DNA of 64,000 nucleotides from CALKGK01 sp964649515 (lineage in GTDB: Bacteria; Bacteroidota; Bacteroidia; Flavobacteriales_D; Sanyastnellaceae), in assembly GCA_964649515.1 (NCBI GenBank), contig CAZYPV010000010.1, positions 1 through 64,000 of the forward strand, written 5' to 3'. The notes below the pieces were generated by a model. That model saw only the letters and a list, made by a program, of their open reading frames with translations. It had not been told where the DNA came from and made no database searches. This document shows positions 1 through 8,600 of this stretch, piece after piece (the stretch's first letter is position 1; each line of letters starts with the position of its first letter). The position numbers and the translations under genes were made by a program.

Positions 1-788
1 TACAAAGCCCCCAACAACTCCTCCCAAAAACTATCTACCCACAACTGATATTGATACCCAGAGGGATGAAGTCCATCCGGCGCTATCAAGCCCTCAGTGT
101 CTGGATATTGCTGAGAGATGGGGGTGATGTTGAAGTAAAGGACGCCGGCAGCGAGACTCATTTCTTGACACGCCGCATTGAATTGGCTTAATGAAGCGCT
201 GATGTTCGCTTGATTGCTTGCACCAAAGGGCGTGTAGCCATAATCCGGAATGGAAACCACAAATACCCGCTCCGGATTGCCCCCGGCCAAATCAATGGCG
301 CGTTGGAGGAGGGGCGGGAATTCTGCGAGATATTGGGAAAGGGGCTGGCCTTGGTATTGGTTGTTCACACCAATGAGGAGCGATACCAAATCGTATTCTT
401 GACTGTCCACCTCCTGCTGATCCATGGCATTCGACAAATTAGCGGTGGTCCAACCGGTTTGAGCTATCATTTGGGGTTGAAGAAAGTAGAATTCATCGCT
501 CTCAGCATTTACTCGTTCAAAAAGTTGATTGGGCCAGCGTTCCGATACGCCAACACTTTCTCCAATGGTGTAGGAATCCCCCAAGGCGAGGTAACGAAGG
601 GTATCTTTTTGAGTGGAAAGGGGGCCTTGGATGCCTTCTTGTCGATCAGCCAAAACGGGTTGAATCTCTCCTTCGTTTTGATCTGAATGATCTCCTGATG
701 GACTTATAATCAGGTCGTTCTGATCTTGTGAGGGTTTGCAAGCAAGGAGCAATGCAGTCGAAAATAAAAAGAAGAAAGTAGCTTTCAT
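1..788 (-). CDS. SGNH/GDSL-family esterase-like lipoprotein (3' end cut by window edge)
   Basis: Reading leftward from an ATG at 788, the product opens with a short hydrophobic segment ending in a lipobox (LLLAC), so it is probably exported and lipid-anchored. The SGNH hydrolase blocks follow: GDSYTIGE with the nucleophile Ser, GVNNQYQG (block III, usually GxND, here GVNN), and DGLHPS near the end supplying the Asp and His. These residues fit an esterase or lipase of the SGNH fold acting in the periplasm or at the surface; the substrate cannot be told. About 262 codons are visible and the last two bases in the window are TA, so the stop codon may lie exactly at the edge. It diverges from the M1 peptidase gene. 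Confidence 0.85.
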   Translation of the reverse strand, partial: MKATFFFLFSTALLLACKPSQDQNDLIISPSGDHSDQNEGEIQPVLADRQEGIQGPLSTQKDTLRYLALGDSYTIGESVGVSERWPNQLFERVNAESDEFYFLQPQMIAQTGWTTANLSNAMDQQEVDSQEYDLVSLLIGVNNQYQGQPLSQYLAEFPPLLQRAIDLAGGNPERVFVVSIPDYGYTPFGASNQANISASLSQFNAACQEMSLAAGVLYFNITPISQQYPDTEGLIAPDGLHPSGYQYQLWVDSFWEELLGAL

Positions 789-879
789 GATGGCTTGTTC
801 TTGAAGTGAATGATCTCTGATGAAGGAGTACGAATCCCATCGCCCAGAAAAAGAAAAAGTAATTCCAAGCGGAATGTAC

Positions 880-887
880 TATTTTTG
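880..887 (+). promoter_or_regulatory. Putative -7 element of the M1 peptidase gene
   Basis: TATTTTTG matches the Bacteroidota -7 consensus TAnnTTTG and lies 25 bp before the chosen ATG at 912. No good -33 TTTG is seen at the usual spacing, so this is a moderate call. It supports the 912 start over a longer frame opening at 810, which would begin upstream of this box. Confidence 0.45.
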
Positions 888-911
888 AAAACCTCAACCC
901 GAAATACAAGC

Positions 912-3224
912 ATGAAAAAAGCACTTATTCTCATTTTTCTCAGTATTCCTTTTGCACTTCTAGCGCAGGAAAACACCAACCAAAGCAAGTTCAAACAGCT
1001 TCACCAAGATTTACCCACTCCCAATGAATACCGCACTGCTTCTGGTGCCCCGGGAGATGAGTATTGGCAACAAAAGGTGGATTACGACATGAAAATCCGC
1101 TTGGATGATGAAAAGCAACAGGTGTATGGAGAGGAAACCATCACTTATGTGAATAATTCTCCCGACGAGCTGACCTATTTATGGGTGCAACTCGATCAGA
1201 ACATGCGCTCAAAGGACAGTGATTCTCACAAAATTCGCCGTTCGAGCATGTCGGATGAAATGAGCTTTTCCGATGTGCGAAATTTGGAACCTTGGTTTGA
1301 CGGTGGCTTCAAGATCGATTACGTAAAAGATGCGGCGAACAAAGATCTGACTTACACCGTGAACAAAACCATGATGCGGGTTGACTTGCCATCTACCTTG
1401 AAACCTGGAGGCAAGTTTGTGTTTCAAATCAAATGGTGGTATAACATCAATGATCGAATGAAAATTGGTGGAAGATCGGGGTATGAATACTTCGAAGATG
1501 AAGACAATTACATCTATACCATCGCTCAATTTTTCCCAAGATTGGCGGCATATACCGACTACGAAGGGTGGCAGAACAAGCAGTTTTTAGGTTCGGGAGA
1601 GTTTACATTGGAATTTGGCGACTATAAAGTGGCGCTCACGGTGCCTTCCGATCACGTGGTGGCTTCTACTGGTGTACTTCAAAATCCCAAAACCGTGCTC
1701 ACAAGTACACAGCGCAAACGCTACGAAAAAGCCAAAAATGCAACGCAGCCCGTGATGATCGTCACAGAGGAAGAAGCGCGTGAGGCCGAAAAAGGAAAAG
1801 CGAAAGGGATGAAGACCTGGATTTTCCATGCCGAGAATGTTCGCGATTTTGCTTGGGCTTCTTCACGAAAATTCATTTGGGATGCGATGGGTGTGCAGTT
1901 GGAAAACAGCAAACCAATGGCAATGAGCTACTACCCAAAAGAAGGAAACCCGTTGTGGGAGCAATACAGCACAAAGGCGGTGGCGCAGACCTTGGAAACC
2001 TACTCCAAGCACACCATCGAATATCCTTACCCCATCGCCATTTCGGTGCACACCAAGTGGATTGGAATGGAGTACCCAATGATTTGCTTTAATGGTGGTC
2101 GACCCGAAGAGGACGGAACATACACGGAACGAACAAAATACGGGATGATTTCTGTGATCATTCACGAGGTGGGACACAACTTCTTCCCAATGATCATCAA
2201 TTCTGACGAGCGTCAATGGACTTGGATGGATGAAGGATTGAACACCTTCTGCCAATACCTCACTGAAAAAGAATGGGACAGAAATTACCCCACGAGAAGA
2301 GGTCCGGCCAGAAACATTCGCGATTACATGGGTGGAGACAAAGCACGCATTTCTCCCATCATGACCAACAGTGAATCCATCTACCAATTTGGAAACAACG
2401 CCTATGGAAAGCCAGCAACGGCCTTGAACATTCTGCGAGAAACGATCATGGGAAGAGAATTGTTCGATTATGCGTTCAAAGAATATTCAAGAAGATGGGC
2501 GTTCAAGCGTCCGGAACCTGCAGACCTCTTCCGAACCATGGAAGATGCATCGGCAGTGGACTTGGATTGGTTTTGGAGAGGATGGTTTTATACGAACGAC
2601 CATGTTGACATGAGCTTGAAGAGTGTGAAGTGGTTTCAAATCGATACAAAGAATCCGGAAGTTGAAATGAGTTTCAAGCGAACAGCCGATGAGAATGAGC
2701 CACAAGACATCTCCCTTTTGAGAGACGCTGAAGACATTCCTCAAACCCGCTTGGAAGCCGACCCAAGCATCCACGATTATTACACGGAAACGGATCCTTA
2801 TGAGATCATTGAGCTGGACAAAACGGACTATCAATCTTACATGGACGAGTTGGATGAGGACGATAAGGAAATCTTGTCGAGCGGAAAGAACTACTATGAA
2901 ATCACCTTTGAGAATTTGGGCGGACTCGTGATGCCATTGATTCTTGAATTTGAATATGAAAACGGTGAGCGCGAAATTCGCCACATTCCAGCTGAGATCT
3001 GGAAAATGAGCGAACCAACCGTAACGAAAGTTTTTGTTACTGACCAGCCCGTGATTCGCATATCCTTGGACCCATACCTCGAAACTGCTGATGTTGATAC
3101 CGGAAACAACTATTGGCCAGCAAAACCACAGCCAACGAGGTTTCAGCTCTTCAAACAACGCTCTTGGAGTGGAGGAGGAGAGAACCCCATGCAACGAGCG
3201 AGAAGAAACGCAGGAGAGCAGTAA
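912..3224 (+). CDS. Secreted M1-family zinc aminopeptidase
   Basis: A 771-residue protein with a typical signal peptide (MKKALILIFL... ending ALLAQ). The M1 zinc site is complete: HEVGH at residues 418-422 and the third ligand Glu441 within WMDEG, i.e. HExxH-x18-E. The exopeptidase loop that is GAMEN in classical M1 enzymes reads IGMEYP here, a variant common in Bacteroidota M1 proteins. The role inferred is release of N-terminal amino acids from peptides in the periplasm or outside the cell. The frame stays open for 34 codons upstream, but the signal peptide and the -7 box at 880 favour the ATG at 912. The C-terminal third has no motif I recognise and no obvious sorting domain. Confidence 0.93.
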   Translation: MKKALILIFLSIPFALLAQENTNQSKFKQLHQDLPTPNEYRTASGAPGDEYWQQKVDYDMKIRLDDEKQQVYGEETITYVNNSPDELTYLWVQLDQNMRSKDSDSHKIRRSSMSDEMSFSDVRNLEPWFDGGFKIDYVKDAANKDLTYTVNKTMMRVDLPSTLKPGGKFVFQIKWWYNINDRMKIGGRSGYEYFEDEDNYIYTIAQFFPRLAAYTDYEGWQNKQFLGSGEFTLEFGDYKVALTVPSDHVVASTGVLQNPKTVLTSTQRKRYEKAKNATQPVMIVTEEEAREAEKGKAKGMKTWIFHAENVRDFAWASSRKFIWDAMGVQLENSKPMAMSYYPKEGNPLWEQYSTKAVAQTLETYSKHTIEYPYPIAISVHTKWIGMEYPMICFNGGRPEEDGTYTERTKYGMISVIIHEVGHNFFPMIINSDERQWTWMDEGLNTFCQYLTEKEWDRNYPTRRGPARNIRDYMGGDKARISPIMTNSESIYQFGNNAYGKPATALNILRETIMGRELFDYAFKEYSRRWAFKRPEPADLFRTMEDASAVDLDWFWRGWFYTNDHVDMSLKSVKWFQIDTKNPEVEMSFKRTADENEPQDISLLRDAEDIPQTRLEADPSIHDYYTETDPYEIIELDKTDYQSYMDELDEDDKEILSSGKNYYEITFENLGGLVMPLILEFEYENGEREIRHIPAEIWKMSEPTVTKVFVTDQPVIRISLDPYLETADVDTGNNYWPAKPQPTRFQLFKQRSWSGGGENPMQRARRNAGEQ

Positions 3225-3251
3225 AAACGAAAGAAATAACCATTGATAAAG

Positions 3252-3279
3252 GAAAGGGCGAAAGCCCTTTCTATCTTTG
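3252..3279 (+). promoter_or_regulatory. GAAA-loop hairpin abutting a perfect -7 box before the thiolase gene
   Basis: An 8-bp stem (3252-3259 with 3264-3271) closed by a GAAA tetraloop is followed at once by TATCTTTG (3272-3279), a perfect TAnnTTTG. Transcription would start near 3283, about 17 nt before the thiolase ATG. The hairpin may end the upstream peptidase transcript, but it lacks a T tract. No TTG lies at the normal -33 spacing. Confidence 0.5.
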
Positions 3280-3299
3280 AACCAGAAATTGAAGAAACC

Positions 3300-4511
3300 A
3301 TGGAAGCATACATCGTTGATGGAGTAAGAACAGCAATTGGTAATTTTGGTGGAACCTTGGGGCCCGTGCGCACCGATGATTTGGCGGCCATTGTCATCAA
3401 AACACTCGCAGAAAGAAATCCACAAATCCCCCTCGAAGATATTGAAGATGTTTATCTCGGATGCGCCAATCAAGCCGGGGAAGACAACCGAAACATCGCC
3501 CGAATGAGCGCACTTCTGGCCGGATTGCCTTGGTCAGTTCCCGGAGAAACGGTAAACCGACTCTGTTCTTCAGGAATGGCAGCAGTGATTCACTCCGCAA
3601 GAGCAATCAAAGCTGGAGAAGGAGATGTTTTTATTGCAGGTGGAGTGGAGCACATGACGCGCGGACCATGGGTGATTTCGAAAGTGTCTAAGCCCTTCGG
3701 GAGGGATGCCGAAATGCACGATTCTAGTTTTGGGTGGCGCTTTGTAAACCCGAAGATGAAAGAAATGTACGGCACGCATGCCATGGGACAAACGGCAGAA
3801 AACCTGGTTGAACTTTATGGCATTTCACGAGAAGATCAAGATGCTTTTGCGCTCAACTCGCAACAAAAAGCGGCCAAAGCGCAAACGGCAGGAATATTGG
3901 CAGAGGAAATCGTAGCAGTTAACATTCCTAGAAGAAAACAAGACGATTTGGTTTTTGACCAAGATGAGTTTATCCGACCACAGTCCACCATGGAAGGATT
4001 GGCGAAACTTCGTCCGGCCTTCAAAAAGGAGGGAGGAAGCGTGAGTGCAGGTAACAGTTCCGGCTTGAATGATGGTGCTGCAGCCCTTTACGTGGTGAGC
4101 GAAGCTGCTTTGAAAAAGTATCAAATGAAACCCTTGGCCAGAATCGTTTCTTCAGCGGTGGCAGGAGTGGAGCCAAGAATTATGGGAATTGGTCCGGTAG
4201 AAGCAAGCAACAAAGCATTGAAACGCGCTGGTTTGAGTATGGATGATATGGATGTAATTGAGCTCAATGAAGCTTTTGCCGCTCAGGCACTTGCTTGCAT
4301 TCGTGAATGGGGCTTGAAAGATGATGACCCAAGAATCAACCCGAACGGAGGCGCTATTGCTATCGGTCACCCACTGGGAATGACGGGAAGCAGAATCTTG
4401 CTGGCTGCGGCCAATGAACTTCGAAGAAAAAACAAGAAATACGCTTTGGTGACCATGTGTGTTGGGGTAGGACAAGGGTACGCAACGGTCATTGAAAACC
4501 CAGAGGCATGA
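3300..4511 (+). CDS. paaJ: Acetyl-CoA acyltransferase, PaaJ/PcaF-type thiolase
   Basis: A 403-residue thiolase, the usual family length. The catalytic set is present: nucleophilic Cys89 in NRLCSSG, His357 in GGAIAIGHPLG and Cys387 in MCVGVGQG. Overall it looks like the 3-oxoadipyl-CoA / 3-oxo-5,6-didehydrosuberyl-CoA thiolases, which cleave the last intermediates of aromatic-acid and phenylacetate breakdown to acetyl-CoA plus succinyl-CoA or a shorter acyl-CoA. The following gene encodes a PaaY-like protein and overlaps by ATGA, which supports the PaaJ reading, but paaABCDE, paaK, paaG and paaZ are not in the window. A generic fatty-acid thiolase (FadA) is the alternative. The ATG at 3300 starts the conserved fold; an upstream extension is not conserved-looking. 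Confidence 0.88.
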   Translation: MEAYIVDGVRTAIGNFGGTLGPVRTDDLAAIVIKTLAERNPQIPLEDIEDVYLGCANQAGEDNRNIARMSALLAGLPWSVPGETVNRLCSSGMAAVIHSARAIKAGEGDVFIAGGVEHMTRGPWVISKVSKPFGRDAEMHDSSFGWRFVNPKMKEMYGTHAMGQTAENLVELYGISREDQDAFALNSQQKAAKAQTAGILAEEIVAVNIPRRKQDDLVFDQDEFIRPQSTMEGLAKLRPAFKKEGGSVSAGNSSGLNDGAAALYVVSEAALKKYQMKPLARIVSSAVAGVEPRIMGIGPVEASNKALKRAGLSMDDMDVIELNEAFAAQALACIREWGLKDDDPRINPNGGAIAIGHPLGMTGSRILLAAANELRRKNKKYALVTMCVGVGQGYATVIENPEA

Positions 4512-5104
4512 TCTACGAATTCAAAGGTTTTATTCCAGTAGTTCACCCGAGCGCTTTTGTTCATCCACAAGCGGTGGTAACGGGAAATGTGCAGATCGGG
4601 AAAGATGTGTACATCGGTCCGGGAGCAGCACTTCGCGGTGATTGGGGAGGAATTGTAGTGAAGGACGGCTGTAATGTTCAAGAAAACTGCACCATCCACA
4701 TGTTTCCGGGAGTAGAAGTGGTGCTGGAAGAAGGTGCGCACATTGGTCATGGAGCAATCATTCACGGAGCCCATGTAGGCAGGAACTGTTTGGTCGGGAT
4801 GAATGCTGTTTTGATGGACGATGTGGAGCTGGGTGATGAGAGCATTGTTGGGGCTTTGGCTTTTGTTCCAGCAAACACGATAATACAGCGCAGAAGCCTG
4901 ATGGTGGGAAATCCGGCCAAAAAGATCAAAGAGGTGAGCGATGAAATGCTGGAATGGAAGACGAAGGGAACGGCCTTGTACCAAGCACTTCCTGGCGAAC
5001 TCAAAGCCTCACTTAAAGCGGTGGAACCTTTGAGGGAACTCCCTGCAAATCGACCCGAACAGGCTTCACTTTACAAGACTTGGAATGAAATCAAAGGGAA
5101 ATAA
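4508..5104 (+). CDS. paaY: PaaY-like hexapeptide-repeat protein (gamma carbonic anhydrase family)
   Basis: A 198-residue left-handed beta-helix protein with repeated hexapeptides (for example the stretch around residues 12-120) and the gamma-carbonic-anhydrase histidines in CTIHMF, HIGHG and IIHGAHVG. The C-terminal helix after residue 140 and the wording of its motifs resemble PaaY, a thioesterase of phenylacetate catabolism that removes dead-end CoA adducts. The start overlaps the thiolase stop by 4 bp (ATGA), so the two are co-translated. The 3' end overlaps trmN6 by 20 bp. A plain gamma-carbonic-anhydrase-like acyltransferase function cannot be excluded. Confidence 0.85.
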   Translation: MIYEFKGFIPVVHPSAFVHPQAVVTGNVQIGKDVYIGPGAALRGDWGGIVVKDGCNVQENCTIHMFPGVEVVLEEGAHIGHGAIIHGAHVGRNCLVGMNAVLMDDVELGDESIVGALAFVPANTIIQRRSLMVGNPAKKIKEVSDEMLEWKTKGTALYQALPGELKASLKAVEPLRELPANRPEQASLYKTWNEIKGK

Positions 5105-5792
5105 AGACCGCTTTGTTTTCAAAGAATTTGAGATCGACCAACGCGATTGTGGCATGCGCATTTCAGAAGACGCTGTTCTTTTGGGGGCTTGGGCCGACTT
5201 CTCCTCTTGTTTCCACGTTCTAGACGTTGGCTGCGGAACAGGAATCTTAAGCCTGATGCTCGCTCAACGTTTTCCACAGCTTCACATTACGGCCATTGAT
5301 ATTGACGCAGGAGCGGCCCATCGCGCACGTGAAAATGCCAAGAATAGTCCTTTCAACACTCGAATTCAAGTCGCCCAAAAAGACTTCTTTCAAATGAATG
5401 AGGTGGAGCTGAAGAACTACGACGCCGTGATCTGCAATCCTCCCTTCTTCAACGATGGTGCTCGAGCTTCGGATGAGGCCAGAAAAACGGCCCGACACCA
5501 AGATCAATTCCATTTGGAAAGTTGGTTCAAGGTGATTTCCGGGCTGAGCTCGATTAAAAAGCTGGCCATGATCATTCCATCAACAAGTCCATTCCCTCTT
5601 TTCCAAGCAGATTTGAACTTGGATCAACGGGTTTGGGTTCAAAGCGATGCACAAAAAGAAGCCCATCGGCAATTGCTGATGTGGAATAGGGCGAATTCAA
5701 CCTTAAAGGAGTCAAAACTCGTGGTACGAGAAAATGGGGACTACACTTCTGAGTTTATCGAAATGTGCCAAGCGTTTTATCTGGATTTATGA
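5085..5792 (+). CDS. trmN6: tRNA1(Val) (adenine(37)-N6)-methyltransferase
   Basis: A 235-residue class I SAM-dependent methyltransferase. Motif I is DVGCGTG (near residue 47), followed by an acidic strand end (AIDIDAG), and the N6-adenine signature NPPFF sits near residue 120. The N-terminal FKEFEIDQRDCGMRIS with GAWAD is typical of YfiC/TrmN6, which methylates A37 of tRNA-Val. The gene overlaps paaY by 20 bp at its start and converges with the START-like gene, overlapping by 6 bp. Alternative: another YfiC-like N6-adenine methylase. Confidence 0.88.
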   Translation: MKSKGNKDRFVFKEFEIDQRDCGMRISEDAVLLGAWADFSSCFHVLDVGCGTGILSLMLAQRFPQLHITAIDIDAGAAHRARENAKNSPFNTRIQVAQKDFFQMNEVELKNYDAVICNPPFFNDGARASDEARKTARHQDQFHLESWFKVISGLSSIKKLAMIIPSTSPFPLFQADLNLDQRVWVQSDAQKEAHRQLLMWNRANSTLKESKLVVRENGDYTSEFIEMCQAFYLDL

Positions 5793-6179
5793 TCCCAACA
5801 CGCGCTTCAATCGGTCGATTTGCGAGTCCCACAACAATTGCGCTTCTTCCACTTCATCGTCATCGGCAAAGTCGGTCACAATAATCGCAATTTCCTGAGT
5901 GAGAGCATCAATGCGCAAGCGAATCTCAAAAAAAGTTTCTTTGTCTCCTTCGTCATCGGCATCTTCAACCCATCTGAATTTAACATATTCGTCTTTTTTC
6001 GAAGTCAACAAACGGGCATACTCTTCGCTTCCGTCCCACATAAACGTATATACGTCGTTCTTGATGTTAACATCGTCAGCAAACCATTCTGATAATCCAC
6101 TAGGAGTGGTAAGGCAGTTATAGATGATGCTTGCCGAGGCATTTATAAGGTATTCCTGTTGGAATTTTACTTTTTCCAT
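5787..6179 (-). CDS. START-like domain protein (SRPBCC fold)
   Basis: A 130-residue cytosolic protein beginning MEKVKFQQEYLIN, with the SRPBCC/AHSA1-like pattern: an N-terminal strand, a helix (SIIYNCLTTPSGLSEWF) and a run of beta strands. Bacteroidota carry a small, highly conserved START-like family of just this length; its function is unknown, though the fold binds hydrophobic ligands or other proteins. It is unusually rich in Asp and Glu. It converges with trmN6. I have no basis for a more exact role. Confidence 0.8.
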   Translation of the reverse strand: MEKVKFQQEYLINASASIIYNCLTTPSGLSEWFADDVNIKNDVYTFMWDGSEEYARLLTSKKDEYVKFRWVEDADDEGDKETFFEIRLRIDALTQEIAIIVTDFADDDEVEEAQLLWDSQIDRLKRVLGS

Positions 6180-6309
6180 AAATTACTAGTCAGTGTAAGC
6201 CATTTCCTAGGCCGACGAACAATATAATCATTTCATCCAAAGAATGTATGATTCGTTGATAAATTGAGCGTTACTTTCTAGAATTAGAACAGGACCGGTG
6301 GCAGATGGT

Positions 6310-7716
6310 TTAAAAGGCGATAGAAATCAGACAAACGTCGTCCAATTGGCTTTCCTCTTGTTTCCAAGTGGTCCATTGATTTTGCAGGAAAACCGACACA
6401 TTTTCAGACCGTAATTGTCGGCCTTCTTCCAACATTTCTGTGAAACGCTTTCGCCCCATCTTTTTCCCTTGATCTCCCCCAAACTGGTCATAAAATCCAT
6501 CGCTGGTTAAAATGAGCAGATCTCCTTCTTGGAAGTGATGGGTTTTCGTGCTGAAGTGCTTATTCTCCTCTCCACCAATGGCTTTACGGAGGGTTTTGAT
6601 TTGGATGATAGAATCTTGTTGAGCGAGGAAGAGCAAACCGTTTGCACCGGAGCTTTGAATGGTTTTCTTTTCAAAATCGATCAAACAAATGCTCATGTCC
6701 ATACCATCATTCAGGGCTTCTTTTCCCGCTTTTCTAAAGTTGTTCTGAACGTAATGATCCAATTGCTGAACCAAACTCCCGCAATCTTCCCAGTCCCAAT
6801 GATCTACCGCTGATTTCAAACCTTGGTGTCCGATCATACTCAGAAATGCTCCCGGAACGCCATGCCCCGTGCAATCAATCACGCTGAGCAAACATTTGTT
6901 CTTGTTTTCACGGTAAAAATAAAAGTCTCCACTAACGAGGTCTTTTGGTTGATAAAAGAGGCCCAAATTGGCCGTGTTGCAGGCTTTGTTGGGCAGTTTT
7001 TGAAGGATGGATTGCTGCAACCGTTCAGCATATCGAATGCTGGAAATGATTTCTTCTTTCTGACGTTCTGATTTGCGCAAAAGGGACCTCACTTGTGTCT
7101 CAAAACGGGCATTGTTCACTTTAAAAAAGAGCATTCCACAGCTAAGAGATAATGCCGCTAAAGACGAAGCTAAACTGGCAAATCCCAGATGGGGAGTGTC
7201 AAGAGACAAGGCCTCGGGGGAAACACCGAACACTTCGTGGATGCTATTGTAGGCCACGATGACGATGAGGTTGATGCTCAAACTCGAAATGAGAAAACGT
7301 TTTTCGCTCAGTTGAAACACGATGAGCGGTACGAAAACGAGTCCGATCAAGAAGAAGCGTGGATTGTAATAACTCGCCTCATGAATAAGTTCAGGCCGAA
7401 GCATTTTACTGTGAATGGTGGAAAACAGAACGATTAAAGGCAATCCTACTGACAGCAGTAATCGGCTAAGTCCATTGTATCCAAATCCATTGAGGACAAA
7501 GTTGACCACCAGTACCGCCAAAAGTGACAAGAGCCAAGTGTTCACAATTTCATTGCTTGGGATGAGGGTGTGGGTAGCTACAAAGAGCAAGGACACCAGT
7601 AAGAAAATGCTCGCCACAATCTGGTTGCTCAGCACCAACGATCGAGAAACATCTTCTCGCTCGGCATAGCGCAATCCAATGCTAGACAATGAATTCCAAA
7701 GTTGAGTAAACGTCAT
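6310..7716 (-). CDS. Membrane SpoIIE/PP2C-type serine phosphatase
   Basis: About 468 residues when started at the ATG at 7716. The N-terminal half holds six or so hydrophobic segments. A short coiled coil with the EIISSIRYAERLQQSIL pattern follows, then a SpoIIE-type phosphatase domain with metal-site motifs SGDFYFY, DCTGHGVPGAFLSM and TSDGFYDQ. In Bacteroidota such proteins link membrane-sensed signals to dephosphorylation of regulators such as anti-anti-sigma factors. The frame continues past 7716 into the N gap, but the 21 intervening codons do not look like protein and MTFTQLWNSLSSIGLR reads as a natural start, so I take the gene as complete. If not, its 5' end is in the gap. Confidence 0.82.
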   Translation of the reverse strand: MTFTQLWNSLSSIGLRYAEREDVSRSLVLSNQIVASIFLLVSLLFVATHTLIPSNEIVNTWLLSLLAVLVVNFVLNGFGYNGLSRLLLSVGLPLIVLFSTIHSKMLRPELIHEASYYNPRFFLIGLVFVPLIVFQLSEKRFLISSLSINLIVIVAYNSIHEVFGVSPEALSLDTPHLGFASLASSLAALSLSCGMLFFKVNNARFETQVRSLLRKSERQKEEIISSIRYAERLQQSILQKLPNKACNTANLGLFYQPKDLVSGDFYFYRENKNKCLLSVIDCTGHGVPGAFLSMIGHQGLKSAVDHWDWEDCGSLVQQLDHYVQNNFRKAGKEALNDGMDMSICLIDFEKKTIQSSGANGLLFLAQQDSIIQIKTLRKAIGGEENKHFSTKTHHFQEGDLLILTSDGFYDQFGGDQGKKMGRKRFTEMLEEGRQLRSENVSVFLQNQWTTWKQEESQLDDVCLISIAF

Positions 7717-7779
7717 AAGAAAGGTATACGCAAAATTAGCAGAAAAGTTGACTTTGGCTATAAAAACCGCTGCCTGAGC

Positions 7780-7879
7780 NNNNNNNNNNNNNNNNNNNNN
7801 NNNNNNNNNNNNNNNNNNNNNNNNNNNNNNNNNNNNNNNNNNNNNNNNNNNNNNNNNNNNNNNNNNNNNNNNNNNNNNN
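7780..7879. other. Assembly gap (100 N)
   Basis: Exactly 100 N, the conventional placeholder for a scaffold join. The true distance is unknown, and anything between the phosphatase gene and the tRNA may be missing. Any reading frame across it is arbitrary. Confidence 0.99.
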
Positions 7880-7900
7880 GTTTGGGGCTTTGTTTTTTTC

Positions 7901-7930
7901 TTGGAGAGAAAAAAAAAGTTGTTATCTTTG
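7901..7930 (+). promoter_or_regulatory. Promoter of the tRNA gene
   Basis: TTG at 7901-7903, a 19-nt A-rich spacer, then TATCTTTG at 7923-7930: a good -33/-7 pair for the Bacteroidota primary sigma factor. The predicted start near 7934 leaves a leader of about 9 nt before the tRNA. Confidence 0.75.
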
Positions 7931-7942
7931 CCGCCCAATCAT

Positions 7943-8016
7943 GGCGAGGTAGCTCAGCTGGTTAGAGCGCATGATTCATAATCATGAGGTCGAGAGTTCA
8001 AGTCTCTCTCTCGCTA
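7943..8016 (+). tRNA. tRNA with CAT anticodon (probably elongator Met)
   Basis: A 74-nt cloverleaf can be drawn: acceptor stem 7943-7949 with 8009-8015 (G-T at first and last pair), D arm starting GCTC, anticodon stem CATGA/TCATG (7970-7974, 7982-7986) around the loop TTCATAA with anticodon CAT at 7977-7979, and T arm GAGAG/CTCTC with TTCAAGT loop. Discriminator base is A at 8016; CCA is not fully encoded. A CAT anticodon can also be tRNA-Ile with lysidine; the initiator is unlikely because the first pair is G-T, not an unpaired C-A. Confidence 0.93.
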
Positions 8017-8024
8017 CAAAAAGT

Positions 8025-8052
8025 AAAGCCCGGTTCTCAGACCGGGCTTTTT
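8025..8052 (+). terminator. Rho-independent terminator after the tRNA
   Basis: Stem GCCCGGT/ACCGGGC (8028-8034 and 8041-8047) with a 6-nt loop, A-rich before and followed by TTTTT. It ends the tRNA transcript, and by its symmetry may also serve the convergent minus-strand gene ending at 8082. Confidence 0.85.
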
Positions 8053-8081
8053 CTTTGTTTCTCTATCGAATATCGATCAAT

Positions 8082-8600
8082 TCAAGGTTGAAAGAATTTC
8101 TTGTTCGCTTGGTATTGCATGGCTTCAGTAAGCTCAGGCAATTTCATTCGAAGCAGTGTTTTGAATTGCTCCAAAGCTGATGGGTGATTTTCCCCCACTT
8201 TTTCCATGATTTTCATGCAGTGGTACTTTTCACCAGTAGCCGTTTCGTCACTTTCCATAATGAAAAGGCATAGATCTACCAGTTTTTCTTCGGTGGAAAC
8301 TTCCCAAGGATAAAGGAAGGTGAACATTCGAAGCGCTTCCCTCCGCGCACCTTGAACAGGAGATTCCTCAATGATTTCAAAGAGTTCCTCTGTTTTCGAT
8401 TCCAAGGCATCAGCATCCAACTGTCCCAGCGCACTGAGAACGTAACTCGATTTCATGGCAACACTCTCATTTTCATTCAAACAGGCTTTAAAAACCTCGT
8501 CCATGGAATAAGTGCCATCCAGAATTTCTCGTGCCAAAAAAAGGGCTTGGTTTTTACCCAAACCCTTGTGAAAGATGCGTTCTAATTCTTCTTGCGTCAT
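8082..8600 (-). CDS. Small helical (HEAT-like) protein of unknown function
   Basis: A 172-residue all-helical cytosolic protein without signal or membrane segment. Helix pairs such as AMKSSYVLSALGQLD and GARREALRMFTFLYP have the spacing of HEAT/ARM repeats, which usually act as protein-binding scaffolds. Its start codon overlaps the stop of the upstream thioredoxin-like gene by one base (TAATG), so the two are translated together. Similar small helical proteins are common in Flavobacteriales; I do not know a function for them. Confidence 0.72.
   Translation of the reverse strand: MTQEELERIFHKGLGKNQALFLAREILDGTYSMDEVFKACLNENESVAMKSSYVLSALGQLDADALESKTEELFEIIEESPVQGARREALRMFTFLYPWEVSTEEKLVDLCLFIMESDETATGEKYHCMKIMEKVGENHPSALEQFKTLLRMKLPELTEAMQYQANKKFFQP

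Noticed and set aside
7780..7938. Phosphatase frame running across the N gap to 7938
   Set aside because: The residues beyond the gap overlap the tRNA promoter, and the frame across 100 N is arbitrary.
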